NCBI RefSeq assembly: GCF_963662255.1
Contig: NC_085052.1
Location: forward strand, 35,536,654 to 35,600,653
Length of the DNA: 64,000 nucleotides
Direction: 5' to 3'
Source of the DNA: Cinclus cinclus
Lineage: Eukaryota; Chordata; Aves; Passeriformes; Cinclidae
A program made the position numbers and the translations under genes. Below, piece by piece: positions 40,919 through 51,000 of the stretch. How positions within the stretch are numbered: position 1 is the first letter of the stretch; each line of letters opens with the position of its first letter. Below the pieces are notes generated by a model. It was not told where the DNA came from. It was given only the letters and a program-made list of their open reading frames with translations, and made no database searches.

Positions 40919-43900
40919 GGGGGGTTTAAACAGAATGATTTAATCATATATTTTTCTCTATCTAATGCCCATGCTTCACTTCAGACCTTAGTATTTTGTT
41001 TTATACAAACACAAATACTTCTATGATTAACATGAAACTTTTATCAATTATCACATTGTTGTTTGGTAAATTGGACAGATGGAGTAACATTCATAACATA
41101 ATTATTAAATTAATGCTCCCTGATGACTAAGGAGAAAAAGACATGATTTCTTACCTGGTATTATGAAGCATTTCTAGTTGTTGCCTGATACTATTGCAGT
41201 ATTTCCAACTGGATAGCTGTGAAACTGAATGCCATGGGAAGGAGGACTGAAGATGCCTCACTTTTTTTCATCTGTGTAGCCTTGACACGTGTGAATCCTC
41301 TTCTGGGCAGAAGGCCAGCACCCTGTGGGCCCTGGCTGCCATCATGTGCACCACCAGGGCTCGCAGAGGGCCCGGGACAGGGCAGCTGCCTCTCGCCCTT
41401 TGTGACACAGATGAGAAAGAGGAGAAACCTGTGGTAACTCCTGCACCTCCCTCAATTCAGGGTTTCCACTTTCCTTTAGAGCACTGGCTTCAAGGGGAGG
41501 AGGTCTCTGCCCATCCCTTGTCCCTGGCTATGGCTGAAAGTCACCGTTCCCACTGCAGAGCCCACTCCCACCTTGAGGGAAGCACAGCAAATGCACAGCT
41601 ACAGGCCAGGCTTGTAAATGGCACCCAGAGGCTCCTGATGCTCTATGACACACCCCTGCCCTCACCAAACTTCTGAGAAACTGCTCCTAACAACTACCTG
41701 CAGCTCCCAACAAATACTGACCACACAGCACCAAAACCCAGAGGAATTCAAGCAGCAAACAACCACGAGCTGTTGCCAATCCGCACAAGACTTAGACCAT
41801 TCACTTAAAAACACAGCACATGTAAGAATAAGTCAGTTTCTTACTAAGAGCAGACTTACAAAATCTTACAAAACATTTTTAATACCACATCTATCTTGTA
41901 TGCTGTGTACCATAAAGACGCTATGTGTAATTATATATAATTAGTTGCATGTTTATAAATTCAATAGCTTAATAATGTTTAATTAATCAGACTGTGATAG
42001 GAACATAATTTGATAGTTAAATCTTGTCTTGCTAAACTAATGAACACCTGTAGCACACAATTAGTCTCACCATCAATAGAGTAACTAAAATCTGCCATTA
42101 GTAATTATTTTCCTTCCTTCCTTCCTTCCTGGTAGACCACTAGGATTAGCAATAATAGCCAAATCAGACCCTTAGCAATTTGTTAAGACCACAAGTGCAG
42201 GAGCCCTTCTGCTGACAGTTTTACTTTTCTCTGATACATTCTTCAGCAGAGATCACCAGCTGTTGCATAGGTCATTGTTTTTCTTTCGTTTATTTCCAAA
42301 CTAAATTCCTACGTGTGTTTGAGTGCTTTTGGTTTTGTTTGGGTTTTTTGTTGCTGCTGTTGTTGTTTGTTTTCTTGGGTTTTGTGGGTTATTTTTTGTT
42401 TGTTTGTTTGTTTGTTTGGGGTTTTATGGGGGGGAGGGAGGGCACAGGAGTGTGGCCTGGTATCTTTTCAGAACTACCAGGTGTGGCGTACTAGGTTGTG
42501 TCCAGGTGATGAGCAGGGAGAATGGATCATTCCCTCACTTTGGCCCCACCCAGGGGCTGTGGCTGCTGGTTTAGCAGCACAAATGAAAAGCGTGAACATG
42601 CTGAAGGACTAACTTCACACAGACACTTTGAGCCACCTGCTTTCCTGTCTCAAGGCACACAGACAGATATAATAGTGACAGGCCTTGGAAAAGTGACCAG
42701 TCAGAAAAATAACTTGTATATTTTCAGAAAATGATAAACCAGCCAATACAAAATACATAGCATTAACTGCAGGGTGCTTCTGTAGGTCAAGCACTCCTAT
42801 TCACTGTCATTGTTCCCCATCATTGGCATCTGCTGTGGAACTAAGAGGTAGACAATCTAAAAGGATAAAAAGGAAATTAACACAATGCAATGACAGACTG
42901 CTGAACTGTCATACCATAGCCTTGAAATCATGGGGTCAGGCAGCCTTAAAAAGAGACCAGGCATCTGTACAAACAATACTGTTGTAAGGCTTTTTGAAAA
43001 TTATTTGAAACAGGTGCCACAACTCTAGAGCTGCAGCAGAAGGCTGAGAGAGGGGGCTAACATTGTGTAACATTGCTGCTGCCAGGCTCCTTGCAGCAAC
43101 ATTCAGAACTAGCACTCAATGAATATTAACACCAGAACTTACAAACCTGGGCAATCACCAGATACATAATGGTGAAAAGAAAGAGCAGTTTCTTTCAGCC
43201 TGGATATAATATATGGAGCAGCTTCATTTTGTGTACAGAGGTTCTAGTTTCCTTAGGTGAGCTAGAAATAGGAACTGCAGTCCACTTCTTTTCCTTCACA
43301 CATTGATATGCAGGAATGAGAATTCAATCAGGCCTTACATCACTATGGATGGGATAGTAATGAAAAGTGAAGGGGGGTAGAAAATTAGGTGAGTGAGGTT
43401 ATGACAAAGACATGAACTCCTGCAAATGCAGAATCGCTTTGAGTTTATAAAAACCTTCATACTCACCAGTTTTACCCAGAGCCTTTCAACATAATGTTGG
43501 CAGTACTGCTTCCTAGCAGACAGACAGCAGTAGAGGAATTTTCAGCCCAAGTGACTGAAGTTGCTGAAAAAGTTACTTGCAGTCAGCCAGACTATTCAGC
43601 ATTCCTGTTATTAGCATGACAAGGTTGCTATTCCATGCCTAAGCATTGCTTCACACACTCTTTCCCAGGATGAAAAACCATAAGCTATACACTTTCAAGA
43701 GTCTCTGGACACTGTAGGAACCCACCCTGTCAAATTGGACCAGGCAGAGTCATACTGTGCTTCCTAAAGCTATCGAAATTGCTGCAACATCTTTGTCTTC
43801 TGGTTTATTCATGCCAATACCACCTGGTTTCCTAAACAAGGAGGCTACTCAGGCTGCACCAAGTATAGAAAGAACTGTCAGTATTCAATATCAAGAGTTA

Positions 43901-44325
43901 AAAGGACCCTGACATAATTAAGAATCATAACACATGTATGGAGGAGCTAGAAACAGCTTCATTGCAAAATGTCCTCTATTACTCTTCAACCACATTGTTT
44001 TTTTCTCACAAACATCTGCAGCTGCTGTGATCTACTAATCGAGGTGGAAAGCAAGAGGGCTACTACAAGATCATCCTAGATTTATGTACAGTTGGCCTGT
44101 AGCAGCGCATCTGCCCACTATTTTCACAGATTTAACTCTAATGAAAGGATTGCATCACTCAAAACCATCTCTAGGAAATGATACATCTCCTGTAGCAAGT
44201 GATATAACAAAGGATAACCTTTCCAGTGAACTCCTATAACTTACAGCAAGAAAAAATTAGATCTCTTGCATGCTGTTATACAGGAGAGTTATTCGTCCCA
44301 AACAATCTAAAAACTTAATGAAAAC
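40919..44325. other. Non-coding stretch up to the satellite edge
   Basis: No supportable gene. It contains a (TTCC)5 microsatellite at 42111-42130 and a G/T-rich low-complexity block at about 42,328-42,441, which includes (TTTG)n and a G-rich end. The ORFs at 42,313-42,612 are products of that low-complexity block. Confidence 0.55.
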
Positions 44326-45217
44326 ATTATGACACCATAGAGGCCAAGAATCAAATGATTCATTGTAACACCAAGAGGCTTAAAAGGGCATGGGATGCAT
44401 TGTGACACCACAGGGTTTAAGGAAACTAAGGAGCCACTGTGACCCAATGCAGGATAACAATCTAAGAATCCCTCTTGACAACAGGGGGCGCAAAAGGTCC
44501 GGGGATGAACTGTGACAGCATGGGGACCTATAGAAGCAAGGAACCATTATGACACCATGAAGGCCAAGAATCAAATAATTCATTGTAACACCAAGGGGCC
44601 TAAAAGGGCTTGGAATGCATTGTGACACCACAGAAGTTAAGGGAAGCAAGGAACCATTGTGACCCAATGCAGGCTAACAATCTAATGATCCCTTTTGACA
44701 CCAGGGGTTGTAAAAGGACCAGTAATGGATTGTTACAGCACGGGGACCAATAGAAGCAAGGATCTATTATGCCACCATGGAAGCCAAGAATCAAATGGTT
44801 CATTGTGACACCAAGTGGCCTAAAAGGGCATGGGATGCATTGTGACACCACAGGGGTCAAGAGAAGCAAGGATCCATTGTGACCCAATGGAGGCTAATAT
44901 TCCCAGGATCCCATTTGACACCAGGGGGCGTAAAAGGGCCAGGGATGAATTGTGACAGCATGGGGCCCAATAGAAACAAGGAACCAATATGACACCATGG
45001 AGGCCAAGAATCAAATGATTCATTGTAACAACAAGTGGCCAAAAAGGGCATTGGATGCATTGTGACAACACAGAGGTTAAGAGAAACAAGGAACCATTGT
45101 GACCCAATGCAGGCTAACAATCTAATGATCCCTTGTGACACCAGGGGTTGTAAAAGGGCCAGGGATGAATTGTGAAAGCATGGGGATCAATAGAAGCGAG
45201 GAAGTATTATGACACCA
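44326..45217. repeat. 220-bp satellite, left part, at the array edge
   Basis: About four 220-bp units, each made of six subunits of 36-37 bp beginning ATTGTGAC or a close variant. The first recognisable subunit starts ATTATGAC at 44,326, directly after non-repetitive DNA, so this is the array boundary. Units here differ from the right-hand array more than those units differ from each other, for example CAACAGGGGGCG near 44,480 and GGGGTTGTAAAAGG near 44,705 and 45,145. That is usual for an array edge. The array is broken at 45,217 by the retrovirus and resumes in phase at 51,987. Confidence 0.95.
45213..45217. repeat. Target-site duplication, left copy (CACCA)
   Basis: CACCA precedes the 5' LTR, and CACAA at 51987-51991 follows the 3' LTR. 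The uninterrupted satellite reads GACACCATGGAGG at this point, which shows that the duplicated bases come from the satellite. One base has since changed in the right copy. Confidence 0.85.
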
Positions 45218-45909
45218 TGTTGAGGGTTAGTTCTTTCTTTTTTTTTTCCCTCTGTGGAATTTTCCCCATTGTCATGCTAAGATACCTGTTGACTGGGCCC
45301 TGGTGACAAGGGGGAGGGGACAGGAGGGAAGAAGCAAGCCCCGCGAGATTCAAACAGCCAGAAGAGGAAGCGGAAGGCTGGGTCTCGGCCCATTTTTCCC
45401 GTGGAGTTCGGACGAGAAGGACGATCGCCGCCAGTGTCCCATCCCTGCGTCGGGAAACCACCGTCGGACCCTGCCCGGCTGTCTTCTCGCTGTGAACTAC
45501 CACCATCCAGCACTCTGCTGATCACCGGGACCGACACCGTGAGCGGAGGGCTCTCTCTCCATCTCTCTCACCCCCTGGGACAGCGCTGCCATCACCCCCA
45601 GCCCTCCTGCAGCTCTGCGGGACCCGCCCGCCCCCAGCACCGGGAACTGCAGCTCAGGGAAAAGGTGCCTGCAGCCAAAAAACACTGGGACTGAGTTACT
45701 GTTCTGTTTGTGGGTAATTTCATAGCTGTTGTTGTTCTTGTTTGTCTTCTTAAATATACTAGTAAAGAACTGTTATTCCTACCCCCATATCTTTGCCTGA
45801 GAGCTCTCTTAATTCCAAAACTATAATAATCGGAAGAATCACATTTTCTTTCAGTCCAAGAGGAAGCTTCTGCTTTCCTTGGCAAACACCTGTCCTTCAA
45901 ACCAGGACA
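45218..45909 (+). repeat. 5' LTR of the ERV
   Basis: It begins TGTTGAGGGTTAG and ends CAAACCAGGACA. A GC-rich middle contains a CTCTCTC-rich tract. No canonical AATAAA was found; AGTAAAGA near 45,761 is a possible variant polyadenylation signal. A polypyrimidine stretch followed by CAG at about 45,845-45,854 resembles a splice acceptor. Confidence 0.95.
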
Positions 45910-45914
45910 GATTT

Positions 45915-45932
45915 TGGCGCCCAACGTGGGGC
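45915..45932 (+). promoter_or_regulatory. Primer binding site, tRNA-Lys1,2 type
   Basis: TGGCGCCCAACGTGGGGC lies five bases after the 5' LTR. It matches the site complementary to the 3' end of tRNA-Lys1,2, as used by foamy viruses and several betaretroviruses. The leader from here to the first ATG (46,009) is only about 76 bases. Confidence 0.92.
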
Positions 45933-46008
45933 CCGAGGGCATTGAGAGAAAAGGGTGAAAAAGGAATAACAGTTCTTGAGTTACCTCAGTTTTTTGTTAG
46001 GTGGCATC

Positions 46009-46788
46009 ATGTTGTCCAGCTTACCGTGGTTTGGGCTCCATGTGGCCACAGCTTTATCTCTCCCATTTGCAATCCCTTTCTTGAACATGGGTCCTATAAC
46101 TCAGGCTGCTGTAACTATTATCCAGTTCCTTTTGTGGGCTGATAACGTGAGAAATTCATGGATTTTTAACTTCCTCTGGAAGGTGGGCACATGGATTCGG
46201 AGCTATCACACTCTAACTGTATGTTTTTGGGGCTACTTTAATAATGGTACATACTGTGAGGATATGACACCAGGGAAAATTTTGTCCCAACCCCTTACAC
46301 AGTTTTTTGGGTCTGCTCCACCAGCTTTTGAGGGGTTCAAATCTCTTCTAAGCAGTAATGATATCATACAGTGGCTGACATTGCTAATAGGCCTTGTAAA
46401 CCTGTTCTATTTAACATTCCGAGATGAGGGGAGATTGACTTGGATGACAACCCTGATACGTCCCCCAAGGAATAGGGATCCTGCCCCAGAGCCTGGCCCT
46501 GCCCCAGAGCCTGGCTCTGCCCCAGAGACTAAGGACTCTGCCCCAGAGCCTGACCCTGCCCCTGCCCCAGAGACTAAGGATTCTCCCCCAGAGACTAAGG
46601 ATTCTGCCCCAGAGCCTGACCCTGCCCCAGAGACTAAGGATTCTGCCCCAGAGACTAAAGATTCTGCCCCAGAGGTTAAGGATGTTGCCCCTGAGCCTGA
46701 TTCTGCCCCAGAGCTCACCTCAGAAAGGAACCATCCAGAGTGGGTGGGGTTTCTAGTGAAGGAGATGGGCCAAATGCTGAAGGAGTAG
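46009..46788 (+). CDS. Pre-Gag/Gag N-terminal segment with membrane-like helices
   Basis: A 259-codon open frame from the first in-frame ATG after the primer binding site (A at -3) to a TAG at 46786-46788. The frame is open upstream to 45,976 without another ATG. Residues about 2-50 are strongly hydrophobic and could form one or two membrane segments. A third hydrophobic stretch (IIQWLTLLIGLVNLFYLTF) lies at about residues 123-141. Then comes a charged linker and a Pro/Ala/Glu/Asp repeat (about residues 157-240), ending with a short tail. Membrane-spanning helices at the Gag N-terminus are unusual, since matrix domains normally bind membranes by basic patches or myristoylation. The frame is the same as the downstream Gag region, which has no nearby ATG, so the two were probably one protein in the ancestor or are joined by stop-codon readthrough. 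A separate accessory protein is the alternative. Confidence 0.65.
   Translation: MLSSLPWFGLHVATALSLPFAIPFLNMGPITQAAVTIIQFLLWADNVRNSWIFNFLWKVGTWIRSYHTLTVCFWGYFNNGTYCEDMTPGKILSQPLTQFFGSAPPAFEGFKSLLSSNDIIQWLTLLIGLVNLFYLTFRDEGRLTWMTTLIRPPRNRDPAPEPGPAPEPGSAPETKDSAPEPDPAPAPETKDSPPETKDSAPEPDPAPETKDSAPETKDSAPEVKDVAPEPDSAPELTSERNHPEWVGFLVKEMGQMLKE
46479..46712 (+). repeat. Coding minisatellite (APEPDP / APETKDS repeats)
   Basis: Tandem GCCCCAGAG-based units of about 18-21 nt encode alternating APEPGP/APEPDP and APETKDS blocks, roughly a dozen in all. The units are multiples of three, so copy-number change keeps the frame. The result is a proline-rich acidic linker between the hydrophobic N-terminus and the Gag core. 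Confidence 0.9.
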
Positions 46789-48006
46789 CTTTCCCCAGCT
46801 CTTGAGAAACTCTCCCTCTGCCTTAAAGAGGGAGAACCTGATGGTGCAGCAGTGGAACCCACAAATGTTACATCTCTCCAGGCTCCAGCTGAACTGCAAG
46901 GACACTCACAGCCAGCAGCAGTTGCCCCCGTGGAAACTAGAAAGTCTAAGGTGAAAACAAAGCACCTAGATAATAATGATCAGAAAGCAGGGCCCTCACA
47001 ACCAGCAGGGGAGCCAGAGGTTGAGATCGTCACAGAGTCCCTGTCATACGAGAGTCTCCGTAATCTGCGTAAAGATGTTGTACGAAGGGGCCGTGAGGCT
47101 TTTACAACGTGGTTACTGCGGGTCTGGGACCTTATGGGTACAGGTGTGCAGCTGGATGGTACTGAGGCAAGGAATTTGGGACCCCTGACCCAGGACTCAG
47201 GTGTGGATCACATATTCGTAAGGGAACCAGGCCCCCTTTCCCTCTGGGAGCGGCTTTTAATGAGTGTAAGAGAGAGGTTTGTCCATAGAGAGAGAATGCA
47301 GGAGCACCACCATAGAATGTGCTGGAAGACCGCTGAGGAGGGGATCCAACAGCTGAGAGAAGTGGCAGTACTGGAGGTAATCTTTGGGAGGGGTGGACAA
47401 CATGACAACGACCCCGACAAGGTCAGGTGCACAGGGCAGATGTTGTGGAATCTGGCACACCTGGGGCCATCTCAATACACCACATTCATTGCAGCCATTA
47501 ATGCAGACACCAACCATGAGACAGTGGGTTCTGTTGCCAGTAGGCTCAGAAATTTTCAGAGTATAATGAATGGCCCAATGCAGGCTCAGGTCTCTGCCGT
47601 GATTAGGGAACTCAGAGAGGAGTTCAAGGAGGAGATGAGAGAGATGAGGGAGGAGATGATGAAGGTCAATGCAGCACCAGTGCAAGTCACAGATCCCAGA
47701 GTTAGAGCCCAACGTCCCCCAGCTAAGGAGAGAGGATACACCCCACAAGCTGACCTGTGGTTCTTTCTGCATGACCATGGGGAAGACATGAGGAGGTGGG
47801 ATGGGAAACCCACTTCTGCCCTGGCAGCGCGGGTGCGTCAACTCAGGGAGGGAAACACTAACCAAGGGAGCTCCACTAAAGTGAAGGTAGCCTCAACTTC
47901 CCATAACCAAGATGCAGGGTATTACAAAAGGGAGGATGATTTGTCAGATCCCCTTGAGGGAACCTCTAACAAGTATGCCCAGGAAGGAAATAATAACCAG
48001 TGCTAG
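46789..48006 (+). CDS. gag: Gag core (capsid region), after in-frame TAG
   Basis: The same frame continues for 405 codons after the TAG at 46786, ending at TAG 48004-48006. No ATG occurs near its start (46,852 is GTG), so it is a continuation rather than an independent gene. It is identified as Gag by its place between the primer binding site and protease, its length and its helix-rich character. A capsid-like central part (about residues 85-265) is followed by a strongly charged coiled-coil-like helix (nt about 47,591-47,666, REEFKEEMREMREEM). A Gln/Asn/Ser-rich tail ends the protein. I see no CCHC zinc knuckle. Sequence similarity to other Gags cannot be judged by eye, so the domain limits are inference. 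Confidence 0.7.
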   Translation, partial: LSPALEKLSLCLKEGEPDGAAVEPTNVTSLQAPAELQGHSQPAAVAPVETRKSKVKTKHLDNNDQKAGPSQPAGEPEVEIVTESLSYESLRNLRKDVVRRGREAFTTWLLRVWDLMGTGVQLDGTEARNLGPLTQDSGVDHIFVREPGPLSLWERLLMSVRERFVHRERMQEHHHRMCWKTAEEGIQQLREVAVLEVIFGRGGQHDNDPDKVRCTGQMLWNLAHLGPSQYTTFIAAINADTNHETVGSVASRLRNFQSIMNGPMQAQVSAVIRELREEFKEEMREMREEMMKVNAAPVQVTDPRVRAQRPPAKERGYTPQADLWFFLHDHGEDMRRWDGKPTSALAARVRQLREGNTNQGSSTKVKVASTSHNQDAGYYKREDDLSDPLEGTSNKYAQEGNNNQC

Positions 48007-51000
48007 AGGGGCCCTGCCTCTAGCCAGGGAGAGGCACGGGAAAACCGGGTCTTTTGGACGGTGTGGATCCGATGGCCTGGCACATCAGAGCCACAAAAAC
48101 ATAGGGCATCAGTTGACACTGGTTCACAGGTCCCCCCTAATACCATCAGAACATGTTGGGGAAGAGCCTGTTTCTATTGCTGGGGTGACAGGGGGATCAC
48201 AGGAATTGACTTTGCTGGAGGCTGAGGTGAGCCTGACTGGGAAAGAGTGGCAGAAGCATCCAATTGTGACTGGCCCAGAGGCACCGTGTATTCTAGGCAT
48301 AGACTTCCTGAGGAATGGCTATTACAAAGACCCAAAGGGACTCAGGTGGGCTTTTGGAATAGCTGCTGTAGAGACAGAAAGCATTAAGCAATTGAACACC
48401 TTGCTTGGACTGTCAGAGAACCCATCTGTAGTGGGACTCCTGAAGGTGAAGGAGCAGCAAGTGCCAATTGCCACCTCGACAATGCACCACAGGCAGTACA
48501 GGACAAATCGAGATGCCGTGATCCCCATCCACAAGATGATCCGTGAGCTGGAGGGCCAAGGGGTGGTCAGCAAAACCCACTCACCCTTCAACAGCCCCAT
48601 CTGGCCTGTGCGCAAGTCTGACGGAGAATGGAGATTGACTGTGGACTATTGTGCATTGAATGAAGTGACTCCACCGCTGAGCGCTGCCGTGCCGGACATG
48701 CTGGAACTCCAGTACGAGCTGGAGTCCAAGGCAGCAAAGTGGTACGCCACCATTGACATTGCCAATGCATTTTTCTCCATTCCTCTGGCAGCAGAGTGCA
48801 GGCCTCAGTTTGCTTTCACCTGGAGGGGCGTGCAGTACACCTGGAACCGACTGCCCCAGGGGTGGAAACACAGCCCCACCATCTGCCATGGACTGATCCA
48901 GGCTGCACTGGAAAAGGGTGAAGCTCCAGAACATCTGCAATACATTGATGACATCATTGTGTGGGGGAACACGGCAATGGAAGTATTTGAGAAAGGAGAA
49001 AAGATCATCCAGATTCTGCTGGGAGCCGGTTTTGCCATCAAGAGGAGCAAAGTCAAAGGTCCTGCCCGAGAGATCCAGGTCCTGGGAGTAAAGTGGCAAG
49101 ACGGGCGGCGCCAAATCCCCACTGAGGTCATAATTAAGATCACCACGATGTCTCCACCAACCAACAAGAAGGAAACACAAGATTTCCTAGGTGCCATAGG
49201 CTTTTGGAGAATGCACATTCCTGAGTACAGCCAGATCGTGAGCCCTCTCTACCTGGTCACCTGGAAGAAGAACGAATTCCACTGGGGCCCTGAGCAGCAG
49301 CAAGCCTTTGCCCAGATCAAGCAGGAGATCGCTCATGCTGTAGCCCTCGGCCCAGTCAGGACGGGACCAGAGGTGAAGAATGTGCTCTACTCTGCAGCCG
49401 GGAACAAGGGCTTGTCCTGGAGCCTTTGGCAGAAGGTACCTGGTGAGACCCGAGGCCGACCTCTGGGATTCTGGAGCCGAAGTTACAGAGGGTCTGAAGC
49501 CAACTACACCCCAACAGAGAAGGAGATCTTGGCTGCTTATGAAGGAGTTCAAGCTGCCTCAGAAGTGATTGGCACAGAAGCACAGCTCCTCCTGGCACCC
49601 CGACTACCAGTGCTGGGGTGGATGTTTAAAGGGAAGGTCCCCTCCCACCACGCCACCGATGCCACATGGAGCAAGTGGATCGCCCTCATCACACAGCCCG
49701 CCCGTATCGGAAACCCAAATTGCCCTGGGATTTTGGAAATAATTACAAACTGGCCAGAAGGTGAAAATTTTGGTCTTGCCGCTGAAGAGGACCAAGAACA
49801 AGTGACCCGGGCTGATGAAGCCCCACCATACAACCAACTGCCAGCAGATGAAACTCGCTACGCTCTTTTCACTGACGGTTCCTGTCGCATCGTGGGGATG
49901 AACCGGAAGTGGAAAGCAGCCGTATGGAGCCCCACACGACAGGTTGCACAAGCTACTGAAGGAGAAGGTGGATCAAGTCAACTTGCTGAACTCAAAGCCG
50001 TTCAGCTGGCCCTGGACATTGCTGAAAGAGAGAAGTGGCCAAAGCTTTACCTTTACACTGATTCATGGATGGTAGCCAATGCTCTGTGGGGCTGGCTGGA
50101 AAGATGGAAAAAAGCTAACTGGCAATGTAGGGGAAAACCAATCTGGGCTGCTGATGAGTGGAAAGACATTGCCAGTCGGGTAGAGAAGCTACCCGTAAAG
50201 GTCCGTCATGTAGATGCCCATGTCTCCAAGAGTCAGGCTAATGAGGAGCACCAACACAATGAACAAGTAGATCAGGCTGCAAGGATAGAGGTGTCACAGA
50301 TAGACTTAGACTGGCAACAAAATGGAGAATTGTTCCTGGCTCAATGGGCCCACGATGCCTCAGGTCATCAAGGCAGAGATGCTACCTATAAGTGGGCACG
50401 AGACCGAGGGGTGGATCTCACCATGGACAGTATTTCCCAGGTTATCCATGACTGTGAGACGTGTGCTGCCATCAAGCAAGCCAAGCGAGTGAAGCCCCTC
50501 TGGTATGGGGGGCGGTGGTCCAAATCTAAGTATGGGGAGGCCTGGCAGATTGACTACATCACACTGCCTCAGACACGCCAAGGCAAGCGCTATGTGCTGA
50601 CCATGGTAGAAGCCACCATTGGGTGGTTGGAGACCTACCCTGTGCCTCATGCCACTGCCCGCAACACCATCCTGGGTCTGGAAAAACAAGTCCTTTGGAG
50701 ACATGGTACCCCTGAGAGAATTGAGTCAGACAATGGGACTCATTTCAAGAACAGCCTCATAAGCACCTGGGCCAGAGAACACGGCATCGAGTGGGTGTAC
50801 CACATTCCTTATCACGCACCAGCGGCTGGGACAGTGGAATGGTGCAATGGGCTGCTTAAAACCACCTTGAAGGCACTGGGTTGGGGGACTTTCAAAAACT
50901 GGGAGATTAATCTACTAAAGGCCACAGGGTTAGTGAACACCCGAGGTTCCACTAATCGAGCAGGCCCTGCCCAGTCTGAGTCCTTGAGAACACCAGATGG

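Noticed and set aside
48130..48138. Programmed -1 frameshift at the C run
   Set aside because: The run fits the X XXY YYZ pattern, but a -1 move leads to the wrong frame; the downstream protease needs +1. An indel or sequencing error is simpler.
47257..49180. Minus-strand frames of about 200 codons (47257-47865, 48581-49180)
   Set aside because: They are antisense shadows of gag and pol.
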